A stretch of 64,000 bases of DNA from Gimesia maris (GCF_008298035.1 NZ_CP042910.1:6091001-6155000); one strand, 5' to 3'. Shown: positions 1-9,600, counted from the stretch's first letter. The notes: generated by a model from the sequence alone, not told the origin. Program-made: numbers and translations.

Positions 1-1
1 T

Positions 2-1555
2 GCACATAACAAACGCTTTCAAACATTGATGGCACGGCTGGCCAGTATTCGACCACTGAGGGAGAATATCGAAACCCAGTTGCAGCTGACCATCCGTGAA
101 ATCCCTGCGGAAGTGTTGCAGCAGTTTCTGGAACAGGATTCCCGCCTGAAGCAGATTCAGTTTTTCCTGGAAGACTCGAAACGGAACGCGACATTAAGAC
201 TCCCTAAGGAACAGGAAATCCTGGCATCGCAACTGGCCGTCGATGGACTGCATGCCTGGGGACGACTTTATGATCGGCTGTCAGGTGATCTGAAAATCCA
301 ACTGATGGAAAAAGGGGAACTGGTAGAACGTTCGCCCGGACAGGTCCAGTTCGATTCCCCCCAGCGTTTCGTGCGTCAGAATAATTTCTATGCAGCCAAC
401 AAAGCGTGGGACACGATTGCCGATTCGTGTGCCGACGCCTTGAATCACCTGGCAGGAACCAGGCTTACGCTCTACAGCCACCTGTCCGTGACAGACCATC
501 TCGATGCACCATTAGTTTACAACCGCATGCAGCGGACCACCCTGAATACGATGTGGTCGGTGATCTCCCAGCGGAAACAGAAGCTGGTTCAGTTTCTCGA
601 TAAGAAAGCAGAACTGCTGGGTCTCGAAAAACTCTGCTGGTACGACCTGAATGCACCGCTGCCGCTTTCAGGTGGTGAATCTCCTGAACTCAGTTACAAT
701 CGCGCCTGTGAACTGGTCGTGAATTCATTTGAAAAGTTCAGTCCCGATCTGAGTCAGTTTGCAGAGACGGCACTCCGTGAACAGTGGATCGAAGCGGAAA
801 ATCGACCGGGCAAGCGTCAGGGCGGCTTTTGCACTACATTCCCGGTTCAAAAACAGTCCCGGATATTTATGACCTATACCGACTCGGCCGACAGCATGTC
901 GACCCTCGCTCATGAGCTGGGGCACGCCTATCATTCGTACGTCTTAAAAGATGCTCCTTTTGTATTAAGCGATTACCCGATGAACCTGGCAGAAACGGCT
1001 TCCACTTTTGCTGAAGCCGTACTGGGTGAGCAACGTCTGAAAGCAGCCCGATCCCGTGATGAAGAATTACAGATTCTGGATGGCATGCTGGGAGACTCCG
1101 TAGCATTCCTGATGAATATCCACGCACGATTCCTGTTCGAAGACCGCCTGCATCGGGAACGGGCAAATGGAGAATTAACTCCCGAACGTTTTTCAGAATT
1201 GATGCTGGAGGCTCAAAAAGAAGCCTACGCGGGAGCCCTGGACGATTCCGGCTGGAACCCTTCCTTCTGGATTTCCAAACTCCATTTCTATATCAGCGAA
1301 TTACCCTTCTATAATTTTCCTTACACCTTTGGATATTTACTCTCCCTGGGAGTTTATGCCCTGGCGGATACATTTACGGATCAGTCAGAGTTTGCGGACA
1401 AATACCGTGAACTCCTGATTGCCACCGGCTGTCAGGTAACAGAAGACGCCGTATCCAATACATTCGGCTACCATCTGGGTGAAGCGGATTTCTGGAACAA
1501 AAGTATTGATATTATCGACCGCCGCGTGGATCGCTTCCTGGAACTGGCAGACTGA
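2..1555 (+). CDS. M3-family oligoendopeptidase (PepF-like), 5' end cut off
   Basis: This is a zinc metallopeptidase that cleaves peptides in the cytoplasm. The frame is open to the left edge, so the TTG/ATG pair at 26-31 is internal and the true start lies outside the window. The zinc motif HELGH is encoded at 911-925. It is followed by an NLAETASTFAEA stretch that supplies the third zinc ligand (Glu), as in the M3 family. Near the C-terminus, YNFPYTFGYLLSLG matches the conserved substrate-side segment of oligoendopeptidases. About 517 codons are visible; PepF-type enzymes usually have 560-600 residues, so roughly 50-90 are missing. Identification as M3 is secure; the exact substrate is not. 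Confidence 0.92.
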   Translation, partial: AHNKRFQTLMARLASIRPLRENIETQLQLTIREIPAEVLQQFLEQDSRLKQIQFFLEDSKRNATLRLPKEQEILASQLAVDGLHAWGRLYDRLSGDLKIQLMEKGELVERSPGQVQFDSPQRFVRQNNFYAANKAWDTIADSCADALNHLAGTRLTLYSHLSVTDHLDAPLVYNRMQRTTLNTMWSVISQRKQKLVQFLDKKAELLGLEKLCWYDLNAPLPLSGGESPELSYNRACELVVNSFEKFSPDLSQFAETALREQWIEAENRPGKRQGGFCTTFPVQKQSRIFMTYTDSADSMSTLAHELGHAYHSYVLKDAPFVLSDYPMNLAETASTFAEAVLGEQRLKAARSRDEELQILDGMLGDSVAFLMNIHARFLFEDRLHRERANGELTPERFSELMLEAQKEAYAGALDDSGWNPSFWISKLHFYISELPFYNFPYTFGYLLSLGVYALADTFTDQSEFADKYRELLIATGCQVTEDAVSNTFGYHLGEADFWNKSIDIIDRRVDRFLELAD

Positions 1556-1869
1556 TCTCTGGCAGGGTATTGTGCTTAAAACCAGTGTCTTTTTCGAAAA
1601 AAGCCCTGTTTGACAGGGTCCTCCTGTTTCCGCCGCTGATCAATCCGGTGATCCGATTGAGAATGCCTCAGGATCTGAGGTCTTTCGATCCGTAGCGTGT
1701 CGAAATTCTTAACAAGCTTGGGTATACTGTCTGAACGACGGAAAACCGCTCCCGCGAGACCGGCTATCGGTCTGCTGAGAACGAATCGCGGTAGATCTGT
1801 TGAAACTAATAATGAACTGAATGACAGACAGCTGATGATTTTGCTGGAATACTGAAAAGCATTTATTCT
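1556..1869 (+). promoter_or_regulatory. metX upstream region with candidate promoter and folded leader
   Basis: No gene is seen in these 314 bases. A -10-like TATACT lies at 1723-1728. A 6-bp inverted repeat, TTTCGA (1683-1688) and TCGAAA (1700-1705), sits where the -35 box would be and could be an operator. The leader between there and the metX start contains a GACCG/CGGTC hairpin near 1755-1770. It does not match a SAM riboswitch I recognise. A CCCTG/CAGGG hairpin near 1602-1618, after the peptidase gene, has no T-run. Confidence 0.3.
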
Positions 1870-3069
1870 ATGGCAACACAACAGGAACTATCAGAAACCC
1901 GGCAGGATTCAGGGGTTGGAATTGTCCAAACCAGACTGGCAACCCTGTTTGCGCCTCCGAACTGGCTCAAGCTGGCAGGCGGCGGTGAACTGGGGCCGAT
2001 CCAAGTCGCCTATGAAACTTATGGCGAATTGACCCCGGCGAAAGATAACGCGATTTTTATCTGTCATGCACTGACAGGAGACGCCCACGCCGCCGGTTAC
2101 TATGAAGACGATGACGAGAAAGCCAAGCCGGGCTGGTGGGATGACTTGATCGGACCGGGTCGCACGCTCGACACGAATAAATACTATGTTATCTGTGCGA
2201 ATGTACTGGGAGGCTGTCAGGGAACAACGGGCCCCGGCAGCATTAACCCGGAAACCAATCAGTCTTACCGACTCGGATTTCCTTTCATCACGGTTGGCGA
2301 TATCGTCGAAGTGCATTCTGCCCTCATCAAACACCTGGGTATCGATCAGTTGCTCGCTGTCATTGGCGGCAGCCTGGGAGGCATGCAGGTTCTGGAATGG
2401 GCGACCCGCTTTCCCGATCAGCTGCGTGGTGCCATCTGCCTGGCTTCTGCGGCTCAACTCTCGGCCCAGGGAATTGCATTCAACGCGGTAGGCAGACGCG
2501 CCATCAAAACCGATCCGGAATTCAAGGACGGGGAATATGAAGTGGGAGCCGGTCCTCGCTACGGCCTGGCCCTGGCCCGCATGATCGCCCACATCACCTA
2601 CCTGTCTGATCAATCCATCGAAATGAAATTCGGCAGACGCCTGCAGGATCACGATACCTTCACCTATGAAATGCTGCCGGAAGTGGAGTTTCAGGTCGAA
2701 AGTTACCTGCATTACCAGGGCAAGCGGTTTGTAGAACGCTTTGATGCCAACAGTTATCTCTACCTGACCCGCGCGATGGACTATTTTGATCTGGTCTCGC
2801 AGCATGGATCACTGGTCAAAGCATTAGGAAAAACAGATGCCCGGTTCCTGATCGCCTCTTATGATTCTGACTGGCTCTTTACGACCAGCCAGAGCAAGGA
2901 GATCGTCAGGGCTTTGATCGAGTGTGGAAAACATGTCTCCTTTATTGAGCTCAAAAGCCCGTTTGGACATGATTCCTTTCTGATTGAAATTGAACAGTTG
3001 AATAAGATGATTACCCCTTTTCTGGAACAGGCTTACTCCTCACGCCTCGCGGAAAGCAACAGGACTTAG
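1870..3069 (+). CDS. metX: homoserine O-acetyltransferase
   Basis: MetX acylates homoserine using acetyl-CoA (some relatives use succinyl-CoA), the first committed step of methionine synthesis. The 399-residue product is an alpha/beta hydrolase of normal family length. The nucleophile elbow reads GGSLGGMQ (residues about 159-166, Ser in GGSLGG). The N-terminal NAIFICHALTGDAHAAG segment and the C-terminal GHDSFLIE, which carries the catalytic His, are typical. metW follows after 17 bases on the same strand, the classic metX-metW pair. The start has a weak ribosome site but is the only Met that keeps the conserved N-terminus. Confidence 0.96.
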   Translation: MATQQELSETRQDSGVGIVQTRLATLFAPPNWLKLAGGGELGPIQVAYETYGELTPAKDNAIFICHALTGDAHAAGYYEDDDEKAKPGWWDDLIGPGRTLDTNKYYVICANVLGGCQGTTGPGSINPETNQSYRLGFPFITVGDIVEVHSALIKHLGIDQLLAVIGGSLGGMQVLEWATRFPDQLRGAICLASAAQLSAQGIAFNAVGRRAIKTDPEFKDGEYEVGAGPRYGLALARMIAHITYLSDQSIEMKFGRRLQDHDTFTYEMLPEVEFQVESYLHYQGKRFVERFDANSYLYLTRAMDYFDLVSQHGSLVKALGKTDARFLIASYDSDWLFTTSQSKEIVRALIECGKHVSFIELKSPFGHDSFLIEIEQLNKMITPFLEQAYSSRLAESNRT

Positions 3070-3086
3070 TCAAGCGGATCTCAACC

Positions 3087-3779
3087 ATGCGTGCTCAACA
3101 TCGATATTGTATGCAGGACCCTTCCCTGGAGATGACCGACCGGTTACTGCTGGAACAGATCCACCCAGGCAGCCGCGTACTTGACCTGGGTTGTGGTGAT
3201 GGTCGTCTGCTGGCACGGTTGCGTGAAGAACGGGATGCTTCAGTCCTGGGAATCGAAATCGATATCACTCAGCATCATGCCGCCATCGCACGCGGAGTGC
3301 CCGTGATCCAGGCCGACCTGGACGAAGGGCTGCTGGATATTCCGGATGGCGCCTTTGATTATGTGGTTCTGAGCCAGACGCTGCAGCAGGTGCTGCATCC
3401 CAAGCAGTTGCTGGAAGAGATGGTGCGTGTCGCCAAAAAAGCACTGGTTGTCGTCCCCAATTTCGGGAACTGGCGCATCCGCCTGCAGGTACTCAAACAG
3501 GGCCGCGCGCCGGTCACCGAAGTTCTGCCTTACGAATGGTATAACACCCCCAACCTGCATCTGATGTCCATGCATGATTTTCAGGACCTGATGCGGCTGC
3601 TGGGGATCGAAATCCTGCAGGAGATTCCGATTATCAATCACCGGGCGATTGAAAAAGCCTGGCTGGCCAACCTGCGGGCACAACATGTACTGTATGTTCT
3701 GCAGCGGCAGGAAACACCGGGGGAAACTCGAGTCTCCGAACAGACCTCGACCGGACACTCAGCGCCGATCCCTAGGTAA
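3087..3779 (+). CDS. metW: methionine biosynthesis protein MetW
   Basis: MetW is a class I SAM-dependent methyltransferase-fold protein that partners MetX and is needed for its full activity in several bacteria. The 230-residue product has the SAM-binding motif VLDLGCGDGRLLARL near residues 31-45, then GIEID and a QTLQQVLHP segment typical of MetW. The family is about 195-220 residues, so this copy carries a short C-terminal extension rich in Ser and Thr. A second possible start (ATG at 3111, MQDPSLEMTD) would give a more standard N-terminus. It is probably co-transcribed with metX. Confidence 0.95.
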   Translation: MRAQHRYCMQDPSLEMTDRLLLEQIHPGSRVLDLGCGDGRLLARLREERDASVLGIEIDITQHHAAIARGVPVIQADLDEGLLDIPDGAFDYVVLSQTLQQVLHPKQLLEEMVRVAKKALVVVPNFGNWRIRLQVLKQGRAPVTEVLPYEWYNTPNLHLMSMHDFQDLMRLLGIEILQEIPIINHRAIEKAWLANLRAQHVLYVLQRQETPGETRVSEQTSTGHSAPIPR

Positions 3780-3965
3780 ACGCCGGTCGACGCTGTTCCA
3801 TTCAACACATCCTGGCGCAGCTCGAAATTCCGTCGAAATAATTCGCTTTTCCGCTGCCCGATTCCTGTTTCCAAAATTCGAATCTCCCGATATACTGCCC
3901 CACCTTCAGTATGGAAATGCTGGACTGTCATCCTGGTTTGCGACAAGACGACCGCGACCTAAGAC

Positions 3966-4049
3966 ATGAATACACAAGAGTTTGAAACAAGCAAGCGACC
4001 CGATTTTATCAAAGAGAAAGAGGGAAAGGACTCCCGATGCGTATCATAG
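3966..4049 (+). CDS. possible 27-codon upstream ORF overlapping the parA start
   Basis: An ATG at 3966 opens a 27-codon charged reading frame ([10 protein letters not shown]...). Its TAG stop at 4047-4049 lies just inside the parA coding region, so the two reading frames overlap by 13 bases. The arrangement would allow translational coupling. No clear Shine-Dalgarno precedes it and no homolog is recognised. It may be chance. Confidence 0.2.
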   Translation: MNTQEFETSKRPDFIKEKEGKDSRCVS

Positions 4050-4861
4050 CAATCATGAATCAAAAAGGGGGCGTCGGCAAAACGACGTCGAGCGTGAACA
4101 TGGCTGCCGGTCTGGCGATGCAGGGCAAGAAAGTCTGCCTGATCGACCTTGACCCACAGGGACATGCCTCTTTACATCTGGGCATCGAGCCGTTCGGAAA
4201 TGTCCCGACCGCTTACGATGTCTTTTCTGGATTTAAAACACTCGCCGAAACACGGCAACTGGTTGCCAAAAATTTATGGGTCGTGCCTGCGACGCTGGAT
4301 CTGGCAGCCACAGAGCTGGAACTGGTCGACGCGGACAACCGCGAAATTGTTCTGCGTCAGGCGATCCGCAAAATGGCGGAGACCGAACCGTTCGACTACA
4401 TCATAATGGACTGCCCCCCTTCCCTGGGTGTGCTGACCATCAACGCGCTGACAGCGGCCAGCGAAGTCATTATTCCCCTGCAGCCACACTTCTTTGCGTT
4501 ACAGGGGCTCTCTAAACTGCTCGAAACGACGGCGCTGGTCCGTCGACGTTTGAATCGCGAACTGCGCGTTTCGGGAGTGGTACTCTGTCTGTACGAAACC
4601 GGCACCCGACTGGCGGCAGACGTGACCGACGACCTGAGTGCGTTCCTGAATAACAGCGATCCGGAAGCACCGTGGTCGTCTGCGAAAGTATTCCAGAGCC
4701 GGATTCGGCGGAACATTAAACTGGCCGAAGCGCCCAGCTATGGGCAGTCTGTCTTTGATTATTCCAGTTCCTGTCCCGGTGCCAAAGATTACGGCGGACT
4801 GGTCACCGAAATCATTGCCGACGAACAGGTGGAAGAGTCACCGATTCAACAGGCAGCCTGA
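4037..4861 (+). CDS. ParA/Soj-family partitioning ATPase
   Basis: This 274-residue P-loop ATPase belongs to the ParA/MinD group. The deviant Walker A motif [10 protein letters not shown] lies at residues 10-19, with the signature lysine in KGG. Walker A' is [11 protein letters not shown] (residues 35-45) and Walker B is [11 protein letters not shown] (about 118-128). These match ParA/Soj chromosome or plasmid segregation proteins, which bind DNA non-specifically as ATP dimers. No ParB-type gene is beside it, so it may be an orphan that positions another cargo. A ribosome site (GGAAAGGAC) precedes the ATG. The stop TGA abuts the converging stop of the next gene. Confidence 0.9.
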   Translation: MRIIAIMNQKGGVGKTTSSVNMAAGLAMQGKKVCLIDLDPQGHASLHLGIEPFGNVPTAYDVFSGFKTLAETRQLVAKNLWVVPATLDLAATELELVDADNREIVLRQAIRKMAETEPFDYIIMDCPPSLGVLTINALTAASEVIIPLQPHFFALQGLSKLLETTALVRRRLNRELRVSGVVLCLYETGTRLAADVTDDLSAFLNNSDPEAPWSSAKVFQSRIRRNIKLAEAPSYGQSVFDYSSSCPGAKDYGGLVTEIIADEQVEESPIQQAA

Positions 4862-6304
4862 TCACTCGGCTGGCTTCTGCTTCGCTTCCAGTTTCGCTTT
4901 CGCTTCTTTCCAGAGCGGATCGTAAACCTCTTTGTCAAACGGAGGACATCCGGTGGGATACTGTCCCAGGGGATGGTCCTTCGTGCGCATGAGGTTCGTG
5001 CAATACGAAAACGTCCGACAGACGGTTTTACGATTGAGCTTTCCTTCTTCCTGCAACTGTTTCGCAAACTCAGGCTGCGAGAGTGTGGCGCGTCCCATAC
5101 CTACGATGGAAATGTTTCCTGATTCCACATTCGCCGCAGCGGCATGCATGGCAAAGTCCTGCAGCCAGCTGTAGCCACTGCCGACCACGGGAATATCCGG
5201 GACCGCTGCCTGGATCTGACCGGCAATCCGGAAATGACGGGCCACGCCGATCAGCGGATGTTCGGGAGCATGGTAGCCATCGGTGGGCGGAAACTCGGCG
5301 GGTCTCACGATATGCGGGTTCGCATAAGGATTTCCGTTGGAGATATTGATCATGCTGACGCCCCACTCTTTCAGGAGTTTAGCCACCTGGATCGGTTCCG
5401 TCAGATCTTCCTGCAGATGATCGTCGGGATTGGTACCGAACGCGGTTTGCAGCGGCAGCTCATGTGGGCAGGGTTCGCCGATAAAGTCATCACCGGCCCC
5501 CTGGTAGGGAATCCCGTCGTAACCATTCATGCGGGTGCCGATCACCAGGGTCGGACACTCTTCACGAATGCGTTTGACGACGTTGCGCACCAGACGCGTG
5601 CGGTTCTCTAGCGAACCACCATATTCGCCGGGACGATTTTTCGCAGCCAGTAATTCGGAAAGCAGATAGCGGTGACACTGCTTGATATCAACAAAGCCGA
5701 CTCCAATCGATTCCGCCAGTTTCGCAGCCGTGACATACTGGTCTTCAATGCGTTTCAGATCATCGTCTGAGAGCAGCGGATAACTGTCATCGACGATGCG
5801 CCCGGTTGATTTCTCTACAGTGCGAGGATCAAGGACCTGGTCATGGGTGGCCAGCAGAGGTTTTTCAAAACTGAACCGCCCGGAATGCGTTAACTGCAGA
5901 CCGATCACCAGGCCATCAGCTGAACCGAAGACTTCCGTATGTGCTTCGCGGCAGCCGGCCAGCATCTTTTCCAGCGAAGATGCCGTTTTTTCATTGATCA
6001 TCAACTGGCGGGGATTCATCCGCGCTTCCGGGCCGATCGCAGTCGCTTCCCCCCAGATAAGTGAAGCCCCCCCGGCTCCGAATCGCTGATAACGTCGATA
6101 CGTCAATTCATCAGGGAAGCCGTCTGTTGTACCGTCACAGCCTTCCATTGGCTGAATGCCGAGTCGACTTTTCGCCTGCAGATGACCAATCTGAATCGGT
6201 TGATAGAGCACATCAAAGTTATCGGAAACCTGAATCGGACAGCCCAGACGTTCGGAGTCTGCGACCACGTCGGCAGGAGTTTTATATTTAAAGTATTTGG
6301 CCAT
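4862..6304 (-). CDS. Old Yellow Enzyme family NADH:flavin oxidoreductase
   Basis: The 480-residue product is an FMN-dependent TIM-barrel oxidoreductase. The recognisable segments in order are QLTHSGRFS (active-site strand), then DIKQCHRYLLSELLAAKN and EYGGSLENRTRLVR, which are hallmark OYE motifs around residues 200-240. GSGYSWLQDF and a GMGRATLSQPEFAKQL segment near the C-terminus hold the FMN phosphate. The C-terminal tail has CRTFSYCTNL, but there is no fused second flavin/NAD domain as in 2,4-dienoyl-CoA reductase. It probably reduces an activated alkene; the substrate is unknown. Converging stops with parA form the palindrome TGATCA with no spacer. Confidence 0.88.
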   Translation of the reverse strand: MAKYFKYKTPADVVADSERLGCPIQVSDNFDVLYQPIQIGHLQAKSRLGIQPMEGCDGTTDGFPDELTYRRYQRFGAGGASLIWGEATAIGPEARMNPRQLMINEKTASSLEKMLAGCREAHTEVFGSADGLVIGLQLTHSGRFSFEKPLLATHDQVLDPRTVEKSTGRIVDDSYPLLSDDDLKRIEDQYVTAAKLAESIGVGFVDIKQCHRYLLSELLAAKNRPGEYGGSLENRTRLVRNVVKRIREECPTLVIGTRMNGYDGIPYQGAGDDFIGEPCPHELPLQTAFGTNPDDHLQEDLTEPIQVAKLLKEWGVSMINISNGNPYANPHIVRPAEFPPTDGYHAPEHPLIGVARHFRIAGQIQAAVPDIPVVGSGYSWLQDFAMHAAAANVESGNISIVGMGRATLSQPEFAKQLQEEGKLNRKTVCRTFSYCTNLMRTKDHPLGQYPTGCPPFDKEVYDPLWKEAKAKLEAKQKPAE

Positions 6305-6438
6305 GCTGGAAGACTTCTTGAATGCAGTTTGAGATCACGGACGTTCATTTTATTACTGCAACGAGTTTACTCAAACCGAAAGTGAAATGCCATTCACCAC
6401 CCGGAATCGAGATCTGCTGCCGGAGAGAGTGAAAAACG

Positions 6439-7137
6439 TCAGGCAGGAGCCGTTAACGATTTCCCGTTATCGCGGGCGGAGAGCTTCAGCAGAAAGGGAA
6501 CTGCTGACTCGGCCCATTGCTCAGCCGTCGCATAATGATCGGCGTGCTCACCGAAACAGCTTTGCAGTAGGGCTGTGTTAATAATACCCGGATTCAGGGG
6601 AATCGCCGCCATGCCCCGCGGTAATTCCTGCGCCAGAGACTGCGTTAACCCTTCGATGGCCCACTTGGTCGCACAATAGGAGGCGACTTCTGCAGAAGCC
6701 GAACGCCCCCAGCCGGAACTGAAATTGACAATCACACCAGACTGACGCGCGACCATCGCGGGTACAAAGTGACGAATCGTATTGATGGTCCCTTTGATAT
6801 TGACGTCAATGATCTGATCGATCTCGTCAGCGGAGATTTCCCAGAGCGGCGCGTTCTCATTGATCACGGCGGCGTTGTTCAACAACAGATCGGGCGGTCC
6901 CAGTTGATCGATTATCGTCGTCGCCCAGTTCTCGACCGCGCGGTCATCGGCTACATCGACGGCAGAAAAATGATGCGTGGTACCGAACTGCTCTGTGAGC
7001 TCGCTAATTTTATCGGCAGAGCGTCCGCAACCAGCGACGGTGTGCCCTGCTGCAATCAACGCTTGTGTCATGGCGCGTCCCAACCCCTGGGTCACGCCGG
7101 TGATGACAATCACTTTCGACATGCTGGCTTTCGACAT
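6439..7137 (-). CDS. short-chain dehydrogenase/reductase
   Basis: This 232-residue classical SDR has the nucleotide-binding motif TGVTQGLG near residues 13-20, NNAAV (about 88-92), a catalytic Ser in NFSSGWG and the YCATK catalytic Tyr/Lys pair (Y near 155, K near 159). It should be a cytosolic NAD(P)H-dependent alcohol/ketone oxidoreductase with an undefined substrate. The start region is a perfect 15-bp tandem duplication, giving MSKAS followed by MSKVI. The first ATG has an AGGGA ribosome site and is used here; the second, at 7122, would also work. The gene lies 32 bases downstream of the ThuA gene and may share its transcript. Confidence 0.92.
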   Translation of the reverse strand: MSKASMSKVIVITGVTQGLGRAMTQALIAAGHTVAGCGRSADKISELTEQFGTTHHFSAVDVADDRAVENWATTIIDQLGPPDLLLNNAAVINENAPLWEISADEIDQIIDVNIKGTINTIRHFVPAMVARQSGVIVNFSSGWGRSASAEVASYCATKWAIEGLTQSLAQELPRGMAAIPLNPGIINTALLQSCFGEHADHYATAEQWAESAVPFLLKLSARDNGKSLTAPA

Positions 7138-7169
7138 GCTGGCTTTCCCTGATTCTGCTGTTCGTCAGC

Positions 7170-8027
7170 TTATTTCGATTCTGTTTTCGCAGCGGCTGCC
7201 GCTTTTTCTTCTTCTTGTTTGGAAAGCTCCGGATTGGGGGGCACGTCGGCCGGTGCGTCGCCTCGAATCCATTTGATGGCTCCGATCACGGATTCCTGGA
7301 ACATGGGATTGGCCCAGGTTTCGGGATTGTGGCCCAGGTTGTTGACGAAGACTTTTCCCGCGCCCCATTCCTTGGCCCAGGCGACTGGCACCTGATAGGG
7401 TTTCTTTGGATTACACTTTTCCATGTTCAGACTCATCAGGACATGTACTTTTTCCGGCTGCCAGTTTTTGTACTGGTAGATTTCATCTTTAAACTGGAAT
7501 TCTTTCCCGAACGGTTTCATCGCCGGAAAATCAGGATTGTGTACGGTAATCGTGACCGTATTCCCGGCTGTCCAGGGATGCCCATTAAACGAACCGCCCA
7601 CCATGTCCCAGTAAGGTTCATAAGATTTATAAGTGTCAGTGGCCGAGTGAAAGCCGATAAACCCGTGCCCTTTCTGCTTGAGCCAGTCGTTCAGAAAATA
7701 CTGCATATCCTCTTCTTTGATGGGCAACATACCTGTCGTGTAGAACATCACGAGATCGTAGTTCTGCAGATTCTCTTTCGTGAAATCTGCGGCGGCGTCC
7801 TGGGTACAATCCACGGTAAACAGTCCGGACTGCTTGCCTAACTGAATCATGGCGATTTCCGCGGGAGCCAGTTTCTCTTCCTGTCGTTTGACGGAACCGT
7901 GCGTGTAACCTTTGCTCTGTGTGAGCATCAGCACCCTGGTTTTCCCCTCGGCGGCATCAGCATCAGAAGAGAATGCCAGGACAGAACACACCAGCAGACA
8001 GCAGGCTGCCAATAATCGAAAACTCAT
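7170..8027 (-). CDS. secreted ThuA domain protein
   Basis: The product (285 residues) has a signal peptide (MSFRLLAACCLLVCSVLAF, cleavage likely after SSDADA) and a ThuA domain, a class I glutamine-amidotransferase-like fold found in planctomycete sugar-metabolism loci. Visible family segments are RVLMLTQSKGYTHG, YDLVMFYTTGMLPI, HGFIGFHSATDTYK and GKVFVNNLGHNPETW. The C-terminus is a short Lys/Glu/Ala-rich tail. The start is supported by GGAG eight bases upstream. The DUF1080 gene lies upstream on the same strand; the two families often co-occur in polysaccharide use. The enzymatic reaction is not established. Confidence 0.9.
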   Translation of the reverse strand: MSFRLLAACCLLVCSVLAFSSDADAAEGKTRVLMLTQSKGYTHGSVKRQEEKLAPAEIAMIQLGKQSGLFTVDCTQDAAADFTKENLQNYDLVMFYTTGMLPIKEEDMQYFLNDWLKQKGHGFIGFHSATDTYKSYEPYWDMVGGSFNGHPWTAGNTVTITVHNPDFPAMKPFGKEFQFKDEIYQYKNWQPEKVHVLMSLNMEKCNPKKPYQVPVAWAKEWGAGKVFVNNLGHNPETWANPMFQESVIGAIKWIRGDAPADVPPNPELSKQEEEKAAAAAKTESK

Positions 8028-8118
8028 GGTGATCGCTCCACAGTTGAGTATGTATAAGTTATGTGAATTCAGACAACCATTTTAAGGAGAACATCTGAAT
8101 GATTGCAAAGCAAAAGAC

Positions 8119-8838
8119 TCAATCGGTCAGTTTCTGCACGCGGATGTTGCGAAATTCGACGGCGTCGCCTTCGGATTGAATACCGAAAAAGCCGGACTTC
8201 AGTTCGCTGGGCTTCGAGGTGGCGATCTGTGTGCCGTTCAGGACAGACGTCAGCGCCCCGTCTTTGCAGACGACTTCAATGGTATTCCATTCCCCAATCG
8301 GTCGGCGGGCTTTTTCGCGGGCTGCTTCATTGTCTGTCACTTCCAGCTGGATCTCTTTACTGTTCGATTTGATATGAGCCATCTCTGCGAATTTGCCTTG
8401 CACTTCCAGGCATTTCGGCCAGATCCGGTTTTCGCCGGTGATAAAAAACAGGAACCCGGTATTCGGATTTTCATTTTTTTCGGCGGATTCGGGGAAACGA
8501 TATTCCAGGCGGATCGTACAATTGCCGAACGACTCGTGAGAATACAGGTAACCGCGGGGCGTGCCTTTACAGGATAGTACACCGTCTGTTTCGCTCCAGT
8601 TTTTCCCCTCGACGGGTTCTTTGGATTTCGCATTGAAAACTTCAAAGTCTTTGAGACTGAGCAGGGTGAAACCTTCTTCCACATCGAATAATGTTTCTAA
8701 CGTTTTTTCAGGAAGATCGATGGCAGAAACTTCGTCGGCGGCTTCTTTTTTTTGTGCTTCCGTCGGGCCGGAATCAGAGCAGGCCGCCAGCAGACAGGCC
8801 AGTGAAAGCAGAGGCAAAAGTCGATTCAGGGATTTCAT
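8119..8838 (-). CDS. DUF1080 (3-keto-disaccharide hydrolase-like) lipoprotein
   Basis: The 239-residue product starts with a lipoprotein signal ending in LACLLAACSDSG, so Cys is the likely lipidation site and the protein is membrane-anchored on the periplasmic side. The body is a concanavalin/LamG-like beta-sandwich of the DUF1080 family: GVLSCKGTPRGYLYSHESFG, then LEYRFPESAEKNENPNTG and the C-terminal GFFGIQSEGDAVEFRNIRV. Characterised relatives act on 3-keto-glycosides; here that role is inference. It lies 91 bases upstream of the ThuA gene on the same strand. Confidence 0.9.
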   Translation of the reverse strand: MKSLNRLLPLLSLACLLAACSDSGPTEAQKKEAADEVSAIDLPEKTLETLFDVEEGFTLLSLKDFEVFNAKSKEPVEGKNWSETDGVLSCKGTPRGYLYSHESFGNCTIRLEYRFPESAEKNENPNTGFLFFITGENRIWPKCLEVQGKFAEMAHIKSNSKEIQLEVTDNEAAREKARRPIGEWNTIEVVCKDGALTSVLNGTQIATSKPSELKSGFFGIQSEGDAVEFRNIRVQKLTD

Positions 8839-9275
8839 AAAACGTCTCTTTCCGAAAAGTCAAATAATAATTCTGATCTGAAGCGTAACTTCATCTTGTA
8901 TTCACATTCTAACGTACAATACCGGCAACACATAAGTGAAGACGTACGAAATCATGAAGACGATTTCAACACTTTTGATATCTGATTCTGGAGATATGAA
9001 TCCAATCTGAAAACAGACGAACGCCAGTCACCCCACCTGCCTCTCAAGACAGCTATAATCGATACAGCTTCCTTCAACTCAGTAGATTTACTGAAGAAAA
9101 GAACGAAGAAATGCGGGAGAAGCCGCAGAAATTACCGATACATAATACAAACTCTCCTTTGACTGAATCGCCTGACAGGGAAACTGTTTCACACCAGAAC
9201 CAAACCAACTGACCCCGGCGACCGGTGTCTTCCAAGCACGATTTCGGTAACTTACCGGGATAGAAATGGGCTATC
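8839..9275. other. gene-free stretch
   Basis: These 437 bases separate the minus-strand DUF1080 gene from a small plus-strand gene. I see no RNA gene, hairpin terminator or repeat. It should hold the divergent promoters of both neighbours, but no convincing -35/-10 pair was found. Confidence 0.5.
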
Positions 9276-9557
9276 ATGCAACAATTAGTGACTTCTCCGC
9301 CAGGAGAAGAATTGAAGACAATCCAACCAGAGTCTGCGACTCTCACTCAGCGAATTGAGGAGGCAGCAGCAGATCAGCGACAAATTCTGAGTATTTCCGT
9401 GCTGGAATGGCTGAATGCGGAACTGCGAAAAGAGGTCGAAAAGAAAGAAATTGTCGCTTTCCATCCGAGCGAAAATGTACTGGATCGTCTGCAGAGTATG
9501 CTGACATCCAAAGCAACCGGCATTACCATCATGGTGGTCGGTCTGTTCATGATGTAA
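9276..9557 (+). CDS. small protein of unknown function
   Basis: The 93-residue product is not recognised. It is mostly charged and helical (Glu, Lys, Arg and Gln-rich, residues 15-70), with a short hydrophobic C-terminal end (TGITIMVVGLFMM). That end could be a tail anchor but is short for a full membrane span. The ATG has only a weak ribosome site. Support for coding is the length of an intact frame in an otherwise empty region and its isolated position facing spoVG. It could still be spurious. Confidence 0.5.
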   Translation: MQQLVTSPPGEELKTIQPESATLTQRIEEAAADQRQILSISVLEWLNAELRKEVEKKEIVAFHPSENVLDRLQSMLTSKATGITIMVVGLFMM

Positions 9558-9600
9558 CAGTCATGCCGACCAGGTAACCTGAGGACGTGGACCTGTAAGT

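Noticed and set aside
1556..1869. SAM riboswitch before metX
   Set aside because: There is local folding, but no SAM riboswitch consensus core could be matched by eye.
1909..2805. 298-codon frame antisense to metX
   Set aside because: Shadow of a conserved gene; no ribosome site or family match.
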